NCBI GenBank assembly: GCA_030279155.1 | Contig: CM059037.1 | Location: 49,805,266 to 49,869,265 of the forward strand | Origin: Forsythia viridissima | Lineage: Eukaryota; Streptophyta; Magnoliopsida; Lamiales; Oleaceae | Direction: 5' to 3' | DNA length: 64,000 bases | Translations under genes and position numbers: made by a program | In this document: positions 55,301 through 64,000 of the stretch, piece after piece | Numbering within the stretch: position 1 is the stretch's first letter | How the letters are laid out: each line of letters starts with the position of its first letter | The notes under the pieces: generated by a model | The model's database searches: none | Told to the model about the DNA's origin: nothing | What the model saw: only the letters and a program-made list of their open reading frames with translations

Positions 55301-56632
55301 ACTTCAACAAATTCCTATTAATATATACAATGTACTATAACAGACCTATATATACATATTATATCATAAAAAATGTTTCATACAGAGAACAATCAAATCC
55401 TAAAAACATAGCAAAGTATTCAAAATGAGATGCTTCTGAACATGATGACGCTACACAAACTGTTGTAGCAGGAGTTAATAAATCACTTGTCCTTCATATT
55501 CGTTGTCTCTTTCATTGGACTTCGGTTTGTTTTCTACACCAGGCGACGCTCTCTTCGACCTTATCAATATGCGGCTTGGAGTCTCCATTCTTCAAAGGAG
55601 ATGAAAAACATTGAAAAATGTACTAGAATTTAGGACTTTCAGACGAAAATTTGCAGAGATTTTGAACAAAACTTGTATCGATTTGATAATGGAAGTTTCT
55701 TCACGGTTGGGGCTTTTCACTGTAGATGGTGCGTAAATCTAGGAGAGTTAAAGTGGTAGTTTTAATTTATGGTTTTAAAACTGTTTTTAATTCAATATTA
55801 AAATAATTAAATTATTTTTAAAAATGTAGTATTTTAAAAATTAATAAATTAAATTGTTATATTTAGGATTATTTTAATTTTTATAAGTAGTGGGTATAAT
55901 ATCCACTTGAAATGGCCACTTGATCAGTCCTCGTTACAATCCACCCGACTGATCAAATAAGGACCGGGCTGCAGTGCGGCTTGTATTTGCACATTACCTC
56001 TTTGCAGAACTTTGAATGTGGTATCAACATGCACCACATTATTTAAAAATGCTTCTATTTATTATCAAAATTTTACTTATTTGTAACTCATTATACTTTT
56101 ACATGACGTATGTATTTATTTATTGACGTAAACTAAACACTTGTGTTTTAATGTTAAATAAATAATAGTGTGCAAATTATAATTTTTTAATGAGGAAATT
56201 TCCCACATAACACACTTTTGGGATGAGAGAATGAATTGTGTCAACTACTTTTGTGTTTCTTAATAATGTCTATTTGTTGAATGTTTTTTAACAAATATGC
56301 CATTTCCTATTTAAGAGGAGTAATGCTATACATCATTAGTAGTCATCATCACTAGTTTAGGTGAGAGCGAGTCTCTTGGTTTATTATTCAATGGAGTTGA
56401 GATGCATTTTAATGTATTGAACAATGAATAAAAGACTAGCGGTGATCACTAATTATAAATAACATTATTCCTTAAAAATGTGTTCTCAAAATTTCTTTTT
56501 CTTTTTTGCACGAATTTTGAATTGTCTAGAAATTCTCGTCAAACTAGGTAGAGTTGACAATGATTTCTAGTCTGTACCTTTGTTTCTTTCTGCGCAAATT
56601 TTGAAATATCTAGACATTCTCGTTAAATTAAA
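55301..56632. other. Intergenic spacer
   Basis: No gene is recognised. The stretch 55480..55750 is less AT-skewed and reads like a piece of UTR or exon, but I could not find an open frame with a domain. Confidence 0.45.
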
Positions 56633-56882
56633 AGATAATTTGCACTTTTGATCTCCAATCTTTTCAATTTGTAACAAATCTACCCCTAACCTTTTTTTAG
56701 CACCAGGCAATCTCCAACATTTCAATTTTTTTGCAAATCACGTCCCCATCGACATATTATAACAGTTTTGCCCTCCTCTTTAAATAAACAAAAATACAAA
56801 AAAGTTAAAAATAACAAAATATTAAAAAAATTGCAAATAAAGTCCCATAACTTTTAAAAATTATAAAATAAGTTCATCTTCC

Positions 56883-56919
56883 CCACCCCACCCCACCCCA
56901 CCCCACCCCACCCCACCCC
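56883..56919. repeat. CCCCA tandem repeat at inner edge of left inverted repeat
   Basis: Seven or more uninterrupted ACCCC units sit in the same place as in element A. A short remnant (CCACCCCACCCCACACC) lies at about 57565..57581 on the other side of the cargo. Confidence 0.9.
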
Positions 56920-56940
56920 GATCCCAATCTGAATCTGTAG

Positions 56941-57540
56941 AGCATTCTGCCGGAGGATCAAAGTTCGGAAGCCAATGATGATCAAATAGCAATAAGTCGC
57001 ATATATTATATCAAATATGATCGAATCAATGATCTCAAGTCATTGGCTAATGCTGATAATGAAAATAGCAGTAGGAGAAAAAGGACGAAATTTGAGGCTT
57101 TCAATGCCTTCCTGTGGAAGATGATTGTTTCCAGCAAATTTGCTCGAACTGACAAATTTTGTAGTATTGTGGTTGATGGGAGGAGTAGATTGATAGATAG
57201 AGACGAAAATCAAGCGAAATTGATAAAATCATATTTTGGCAATGTTCTATCAATCCCATATGGGGAGAAGAAAATTGAGGAGTTGATGAAGAAGCCATTG
57301 AGTTGGGTTGCAAATGAAATTCATGAGTTTTTGAGTACTGCAGTGACAAAAGAACATTTCTTGGGACTAATAGATTGGGTTGAGGCTCATCGTCCAGAGC
57401 CAGGCGTGGCCAAAATATATGCTGCAAGGGTGAGTGAGGGAGAGCCGGCGGTGGTGGTGTCGTTCGGGTAGAATTTTCCGGTAGACAACATGTACGTTCT
57501 ATCAAAATTTAACTGGAGGGGCAGAGTTGAAATTGGAACT
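56941..57540 (+). pseudogene. Captured BAHD acyltransferase fragment (C-terminal half)
   Basis: An uninterrupted frame from 56941 to 57468 (with no ATG at its start) reads EANDDQIAISRIYYIKYDRI, then LKSLANADNENSSRRKRTKF, EAFNAFLWKM, VVDGRSRL, YFGNVLSIPYG, KPLSWVANEIHEFL, EHFLGLIDWVE and HRPEPGVAKIY. These follow the C-terminal half of plant BAHD (HXXXD-type) acyl-CoA acyltransferases, nearest in style to hydroxycinnamoyl or coniferyl alcohol transferases. A TAG at 57469 falls where the family usually has Gln. Beyond it the text NFPVD...FNWRGRVEIGT is a decayed version of the DFGWG region. The N-terminal half with the HXXXD catalytic motif is absent, so no enzyme can be made. The long open frame suggests fairly recent capture or weak decay. 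Confidence 0.75.
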
Positions 57541-57877
57541 ACAGAGTTGAAGTTGTTCATCTTCCACCCCACCCCACACCACAAAATTTTTGCTTTAAAT
57601 TTTTTGGGATGTTTTTGGAGAAGATGAACTTATTTTGTATTTTTTTAAAAATTATGGGACTTAATTTACAATATTTTAATGTTTTATTATTTTTAACTTT
57701 TTTGTATTTGTGTTTATTTAAAAAAGATGGCAAAACTGTCAAAATATGTCAATAAAGACGTAATTTGTAAAAAATTGAAAGGTTGGAGATACCTGGTGCT
57801 AAAAAAAAAGTTAGGGGGTAGATTTTTTATAAATTGAAAAGATTGATGACCAAAATTACAAATTACCCTATTTTAAA

Positions 57878-58270
57878 GTTGACAAGAATTTCTAGTGTAT
57901 TTAGACATTATATATTCTTTTATGCATAAATTTTGAATTATCTAGACATTCTCTTCAAACTAGGTGAAATTAACATAGTTTTTGGTGAATTTAGATACTC
58001 TAGTCTTACTTAGGCAATTTTTCCTAAATTGTCAAGAGTCAGCACATTTTGATAAAATACCACTACAATGATTTTGCATTACTAATTGGCCATATTTAAC
58101 AAATTTTTCTTTCCAACGAAAACAAAATTGGCTAGTTAGAATTTTTTTCACATTTTTGTCTCCAACATTTAGCAACTCTTACCAATTAGTCCTCAACTTT
58201 CAACATCTCATTGAATGGTCCCCAACCTTTAGCGTGATTGGCATATTTGGTCCTTTTTTCAAGTTATCAT
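57878..58270. other. Intergenic spacer
   Basis: No gene is seen. Phrases near 58150..58260 (TTGTCTCCAAC, GGTCCCCAACCTTTAG) look like one arm of a MULE-type terminal repeat, but no partner arm was found. Confidence 0.4.
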
Positions 58271-59050
58271 CTGTTGGGCCATTGAATAAACACCCGAGTC
58301 CCAAGTGAATAAACACCCAAGTCCCAAGAAACACTAATTCTTGTTTTAGGATCGTGTTACTACCTCATCCCAAATAAATGCCACGTGCAAGCTACATTAG
58401 ACTCAAAAGCCACGTGTCATGATTTGGCCACGTCATCACAAAGATTCTGCGAACTACAATATACATCGCCAGAGTAGATTTGATAACGACTAAGCTACAT
58501 CATCACAAGGAGGAGAGGTTCACCAATGTAGTTTGTATCCAAGTGAGCATCCTGGTTAGGCCCAAGGAAGGAAAGCCCTAGCCTTGCCACTCTCAAAGGT
58601 GATGCCTATGACGAACTTATTTATCTTGAATATATATTTTAACTTTCTGCAAACCTAAGGGAAGACTAACGAAGTATAAACCATATGACATCAGATTTAT
58701 TTGTTCAAATAAGAGCAAACATTATATTCTTTCTGTGGTAGAACGTTAAAAAAGGATAAACATAAAGAAACAAGAATCAGTTATTGACAACAATCTTATA
58801 AATGATGGAACGACACGTGTCTAAAAGATTTAAAAGATTCTATAAATACTCCATGCACTATGAACAAAAAAAGTATAAACATGAAACTCTTAGTCAAATC
58901 TCTTTCCAATTTGTTTCTCTTACACTCATTACTATATATACTTGTTCTTATTTTTAGGCAACTTGAACGTCGGAGTGTAAACGACAGCTAGACGTACTCC
59001 TCGAAACAATTTTCTTTGCAAGCTAAAGGTGCCCAAGTATAAAAGTAACA
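58271..59050 (+). mobile_element. Possible solo LTR
   Basis: It starts TGTTGGGCCATTG and contains a 23-base tandem duplication (TGAATAAACACCC-AGTCCCAAG, 58283..58328). A TATA box CTATAAATACTCC lies at about 58840..58852. A downstream segment (GGCAACTTGAACGTCGGAGTG, about 58957..58977) is typical of the R/U5 part of plant Gypsy or TRIM LTRs. The right end and a 5-bp duplication could not be fixed. Confidence 0.4.
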
Positions 59051-62000
59051 TACATGTGGACATAGATGTGGTAATGATATGTTGACAGCTTAGTTCTACT
59101 AACTTTTGCGTTCAACATATTAGCATCGTATGTGAAGATTAGATACTAAACCACGAGAGAAAGCAAGTAAAAAGTTTAAAACCAAAAAAACATAAAAATG
59201 ACTGAAAATGAAATGTAATTAACATGAGAAAAAATAGAGGAGATAGTGATGGTAAGGTGGTGATGTGAAGAACAGTTGGAGCAAGTGATCAATCAGCGGA
59301 GGGTTCTCCATTGTAGAAATAGCAAGAAAGTAGCCTCACTGCCACACACTATGCTTGTGTTTGGTTTAGATTAAAAATCATTTTTGGTTTTTTTCAGTCG
59401 TATTTTTTGACTTTTCAACCCATTTTAACATGAAAAGTCAACAATTTCAACTCAAATAAACTACATTTGGTTTATAAACTATTTATAATCTCTATCAAAC
59501 GCACTCTATGTCAGATATAGTTGTCAATATGAGGCGACTCTTTGGAGAGAATACTATAATAAAAACCTTTCTAAACAACATGCCTAGCCCCACACTAAAA
59601 TGCCGAGCGTTCTATCTCACCCTTGCTTTTGAGGAGAATAGATGGTACATAAATTTGAAGTCCGTAGCAACATTACAATGCAAAAGGGGAAAAAATTTCA
59701 CGGGAAGTTCATAACTATTGGAACCAGATGCAAATGGTTCCTACTTTTTTTTGGACATGTTACTCTTCAATATTTTATTTCTGGCGTACATTTGTCATTT
59801 CGAAAGTTGACGTTAAATTTGCCAACCTTCCATTTTCAATGAATTCATGGTTTCTATCGAACGTAACATTAAATCTACCGATAAATAATTTATCTTTTAA
59901 ACTTAATAAATAAATTAATAAAACAAAACCACCTTTCTTACCATGTCTCGAACCTGGAACCCTCACTTAATCTAAAACCTACGGCATGTGTACTACAATG
60001 TGCATAGTGCATACCTTAAATTTGAGCACAAGAAGTGTATGCCAATTATTTTGAGGTTGATCATTAAAAATAAGGTGTTAAAGAAAAAAACAAGTAATAT
60101 TTAAAACATAAAACAAACGTGGAAATCCAAAAAAATCTATATACACTGAATCTGTATCAATCAATTTTGGCCTAACCAATTGATCCCAGACTTCATTCCT
60201 AGTATTTTACTAATATGCTTTATTGACATTATGATACTGTCCAAAAGGATCGGAGCCTCCTAATTAAGGTCTAAGAATAAAGATAAGTTAAAAGAGACAT
60301 TAGCTTGGATATAGACATTTGGGCACTAGTGGCACAAAAAAATATTCTTTTATTTTCTGAAAATCGAACTAAAACTATTAGAAATTGTTTTGGATTGTGT
60401 CATTTATGTATTATAAATTAACTTGATTTAGTTTATTAAAAAATGTGAAATCGTGTAAGGTCCATAGACATTTTTTACTCGACCGTTCCACAAACAAGTC
60501 GATTCGACCTAAATTAAACCTCTAGGAACCAAGTAGAGTTGTAAGTATTTTTCAATACTATATATGACCATATTCATGTTCCAAGGTAGGTTGTAAATAG
60601 GCTTCATCGAGAGATTATTACATATTCATTATGTTAAGTTGGTTAGTAATCAAATTGGTTGCTTCCTAAATTTAAAGGGATTTTTAGAGCTTCTAAAGTT
60701 CATTATGCATGTTTCATTAAGTTTTTTTTTTTAACTTTCTTTTTTCTCAAATTTATTTTGAACCACATATTTTATAGGACCCACAATTTTTATGAACTTT
60801 TTAACTATATATTTTATCAACTTATAAAAAAAAAAAATACTTTTAAACTACAAGAAACATGCACATAATGCCTATTTTTAGTATATATTTGGTAATGCTG
60901 AAATTATATTTTAAGTGTTTATATTATAAATTGTTGGTGAATGTGTAGATAAAAAGTGAGTTGTAAGTTATGAATTCTATGAAATATGTAGATAAAAAAT
61001 ATATTTGACCAGCTGAAATTATAAGTTAAGCAATGGCAAACATGACACAATTTGAATTATTGAGATAATAAAGCATTACAATTTGGCCCATGTTTTTTAT
61101 GTTTTTGAAAATTTTAGACTTTTAGTGATGTATTCGGATGAGATGTCATATCCTTTTTTTGTTCCCATGCTCCAAAATGAAAATTACACATAATAGTGTT
61201 TTATTTGTGGGAAGATGACTAGATGTCATCTAGTGGTATCAAAGTTGTTGAGATTATTTCAAATAATACCTAGTACGTACATTTGTCTTCTTGGACTTGA
61301 CACTGTATCCCGCTGGTCTGCATTGAGCCGAGGCAGGTCACGGAAAAATGCTGTGGACCACACTTGGTCTTATCACCCTGCGGACCAAAGTCCATAAAAG
61401 AGCCTATTGGAGAAAATAGTTCACAGGATCTTTGTTTACTTGCAAGAATAATTAATATGATTCAGATTAATACTTTCCAACTCTATAAAAATAATACCAA
61501 GTTAAAGGACAAACTAAGAATAATCAATTTTATCAAAGGAATACAAAGGAGGGAAGAAGCTGCAATTTTCACAGAGAAAAGGTTGCTGGTTTGACTGAAG
61601 AGTCACGCCTTTTTACGTGTGGAATATTATATGGTGATTATAATGGTGATGCATTCTCTGTCCAAAACCAAGAATATATATAGTGTAATATATAAATATA
61701 TATGTTATTGAATATATATGTATATATGGTTATAATATAATAACTCATATTATATTATACCCTCCTAATATATATATTCTCTAAATTTAGCCGTCCCACT
61801 TTAAATCAGGTCAAATACAATGGGTCACTGAGCAACGATCTAAAGGTACATTAAAAATCTCTAAGTGACCCACACACGTTTCTCATTAATTTGGACTGAC
61901 ACATTGTGGAGTAGACTATACAATTATCATTCAATTTTGGGCTCAAAGCCTATGAAGATATAACAAATCTATTAATCATCACTGCCCCGAATTTATTTGA

Positions 62001-62793
62001 GATTACAAAAATCCCAACAAACTTCCACATTGATCCAAATATACCTGCAAATCCCAAAAGTAAAAAAATAGTTTAATTGTTGTTAAAAAAGGATTCTAAA
62101 CAAATTAAAACTTTACATACTTTTATTGAAATTTAGAAGTGTTAGCCAATTTCTAAATTTTACCATTGTGAGCACTTGCCATTTCCCTCGTCAACCAGCA
62201 TGACCGATTGACACCATTGTACCCCCATTCCATTAATTTCAAAAGGAATCATTAACATGTCATGATTAATAAGTTGATTTATGAATTTACTAATTAAGTA
62301 TTTTAAGTTGTCATCATATAGTAAATGATGGTGTCATATAACAAGTATATAGCAAACACTATTAGACACTACTAAACAGAATCCCGTCAAGATTTTAAGT
62401 ACTATCTCGTGTTGTCCAACTAAACATGTAAGTATTATTTTTAAAAGAAAATATCTAGATAACCCCCATGACACTATTTTCATAAAGAAGCATAGAAGTC
62501 TTATATTTGATTTTAACGGATCCCTCGTATTAAAATACTTCTCAATCTTGTAACCTATTGTTAAAAATTAAAATATAATCAATAATGTTGGTCATCGTAT
62601 ATGTCCATTCTAAATGAGTGATTTACTTTTCGTTTCGTTCAAAATGAGCAATTTACTTTTCGTTTTAAAGATAACTAGTTCGAAATCAACTCATCCAATA
62701 AATTAAAATAAAATAGGGATGATAAGACATAAAAATTCTAAAAGAGTGATTTTACTTTTTGCAATAATATTGAAAGAATGATACGCTTTTTGT
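59051..62793. other. AT-rich intergenic spacer
   Basis: No gene is recognised. It contains a MITE-like piece with the TATTTTATAGGACCCAC core at about 60727..60860 and a copy of the short dispersed MITE family at about 60885..61045. A TATATA-rich segment lies at about 61670..61790, and a 30-base tandem repeat (AATGAG-GATTTACTTTTCGTTT) at about 62612..62668. Open frames at 59508..59966 overlap on three frames and carry no domain. Confidence 0.5.
60885..61045. repeat. Short dispersed MITE-like repeat, copy 7
   Basis: It carries TTGGTAATGCTGAAATTATA, GAATTCTATGAAATATGTAG and ATAAAAAATATATTTGACCAG, the family order. Confidence 0.5.
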
Positions 62794-62796
62794 TAA

Positions 62797-63211
62797 GAGC
62801 ATCTCCAATACACTATGTTCATCGCTTTTTAGACTTGTCACATTGGCATATATAGATGGAGTTATAAAAAGCCTTCTCTAATGCATGCTGACGAGGACTT
62901 TGTCTAGCTGATTTGACACTCCAAATTAGACTCCGTCTAAATTTAGACAGAGTTCTAGATAGAGTGACAATAAATTTAAATCAATCTCAACATTTTATTT
63001 AAAAAAAAAAAAATCAGATAAGAAAAATATAAATTGAAGACCTGCCAATTTTAAAAAAATTTAATGCCACATACGCGATAATATTAATTTTAGACGGAAT
63101 CCATTGGTAATTTGACCGTCTATTCAATAGACGTAATGCCACATGAACTGGAAGTCCGTCTATTTTACCTACCACATAAACTACAATAGACATAGTACAT
63201 TGGAGATGCTC
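62797..63211. mobile_element. PIF/Harbinger-like MITE (GAGCATCTCCAA family, copy 3)
   Basis: This is the best preserved copy, 415 bp. The ends GAGCATCTCCAATACACTATG and, inverted, GAGCATCTCCAATGTACTATG are nearly identical over 21 bases. TAA flanks both sides (62794..62796 and 63212..63214). Internal inverted pieces around CTCCGTCTAAATTTAGACAG suggest further hairpin structure. Confidence 0.82.
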
Positions 63212-63214
63212 TAA

Positions 63215-64000
63215 GAGTAAATCACACATTAATCAAAGATAGATATATTAATTAACATATGAGGAATTTACTATTTTGAACTACTTCTCTTGATAAAACT
63301 GACTTTTTATAATGGAATATCAAGGCTCAATTTTTTTCTCCCTTGCAAGGGAAAAATCTAACTTCATGATTTCAATATGTAAATACCATACAATAATTTC
63401 ACATAAATTTAAACGATTTTAATCTCTCAAAATTGATTGTGCAACTACAATATAAGATTGATATGGTTGATGACTTGAGCGATAAGGTAAGGACCAATAG
63501 TGCATTTTCCCATAAAATTTAGGCTTGGAGGAGGGAGAATTTGTGACTTGCTTAAATTTTCAAAATAATATTGTTTGACTCAATTCACAAGAAACATTAA
63601 AATAATGTGTCTCATTTTCATTATATATGTCAAGAAAAATATAAATATTTCAAAGGGACTTTCCTAGAAAGTTCTTGGGAAACTTTGGTTTTCAACGTTA
63701 CAAAATGAGCCCCTCATTCTTGAATAACATGTCACTATCTGAAATAGTGTCTTTAATCTTTTTGGGGTTGTGTGGTAACTTCCAATTGAGTCCCTTGGTT
63801 GGTGACTTTCAAACATTTTTATGAACTTGAAGGGGGTCTGTATTTAGATCATTTTCAATCAATCTGATTAAATTCTTAATATTTTAATGAGGAAAAAAAA
63901 AAAGAGAAAATATTAAATTATTCAAGAAAATCAATGATTTTCACTGTGGATTTGAAAAGAATCATTAAAGTTGCGTGTGTTGAAAGAGAAACGAGAACTT
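63215..64000. other. AT-rich intergenic spacer to the window end
   Basis: No gene is recognised. Text at 63270..63330 (TTTGAACTACTTCTCTTGA..) resembles a unit of the tandem array at 22005..22565. Nothing else is bounded. Confidence 0.5.

Larger units (their letters stand above)
56633..57868. mobile_element. Pack-type Mutator-like element B, 1236 bp, carrying a BAHD fragment
   Basis: The termini AGATAATTTGCACTTTTG and, inverted, GGGTAATTTGTAATTTTGG lead into arms of about 250 bases. These are colinear with the arms of element A at 27910..29072; shared phrases include TTTGTAACAAATCTACCCCTAACC, TTTTGCCCTCCTCTTTAAATAAAC and GCAAATAAAGTCCCATAAC. The flanking 9-mers TAAATTAAA (56624..56632) and TATTTTAAA (57869..57877) match at 7 of 9. 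A CCCCA tract ends the left arm at 56883..56919. The cargo is a plant acyltransferase gene piece. Confidence 0.82.

Noticed and set aside
57043..57471. A functional BAHD acyltransferase gene
   Set aside because: The catalytic HXXXD half is missing, the frame has no ATG at its start, and it sits between transposon arms.
1..64000. CRISPR arrays, operons, ribosomal RNA genes and intact tRNA genes
   Set aside because: None was seen, and the sequence is clearly plant nuclear DNA.

Overview
This is a stretch of AT-rich nuclear DNA from a flowering plant, most likely a eudicot. The evidence is the gene types (an ATL-family RING-H2 ubiquitin ligase and two small group IX AP2/ERF factors), the Ty1/copia elements primed by initiator Met-tRNA, and many Mutator, hAT and PIF/Harbinger-type elements. 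I cannot name the species from sequence alone. Only three genes look intact, all short and apparently single-exon: an ATL1/ATL16-like RING-H2 gene (4807..3719, minus), an ERF95/96/98-like gene (22942..23331, plus) and an ERF14-like gene (32831..32424, minus). Everything else with coding character is a transposon remnant or a gene fragment carried by a transposon.

Layout. 1..8363: a SINE, the ATL gene, then AT-rich spacer with CACTA-like hairpin debris. 8364..10202: a Mutator-like element (MULE) carrying a GRF zinc-finger gene fragment and itself interrupted by a hAT MITE. 10203..22600: spacer holding a near-perfect GC-rich foldback (14474..14644), a DUF1985 pseudogene, a second MULE (19037..19987), a minus-strand SINE and a degenerate tandem array. 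22807..23575: the first ERF gene with a G-box upstream and a poly(A) signal downstream. 24581..26654: three DNA transposons with clear target-site duplications. 27910..29072: a Pack-type MULE with a MAKR-like gene fragment. 30397..31806: another MULE. 32424..32831: the second ERF gene. 35036..37301: a nest of four DNA transposons. 38972..46480: a complete but defective Ty1/copia retrotransposon inserted into an older, decayed copia element (remnants about 38880..38971 and 46481..48470). 48529..53238: foldback, PIF and hAT elements. 54299..55300: a repeat built on a TGTTAC motif. 56633..57868: a second Pack-type MULE of the same family as 27910..29072, carrying a BAHD acyltransferase fragment. 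The last 6 kb is spacer with one MITE and a possible solo LTR.

How the parts relate. The ATL gene and the two group IX ERF genes form a small defence/ethylene-type neighbourhood. As I recall, the same gene pairing exists in Arabidopsis (ATL1 next to ERF14, ATL16 next to ERF096), which would make it an ancient linkage stretched here by transposons. The most interesting system is the set of at least five MULE-type elements with long inverted repeats and 9-10 bp target duplications. Two of them share terminal sequence but carry unrelated host gene fragments (MAKR and BAHD), and a third carries a GRF zinc-finger fragment. Two have CCCCA- or GGGTA-type tandem repeats and a third has a CCG/CCA run where the inverted repeat meets the interior.
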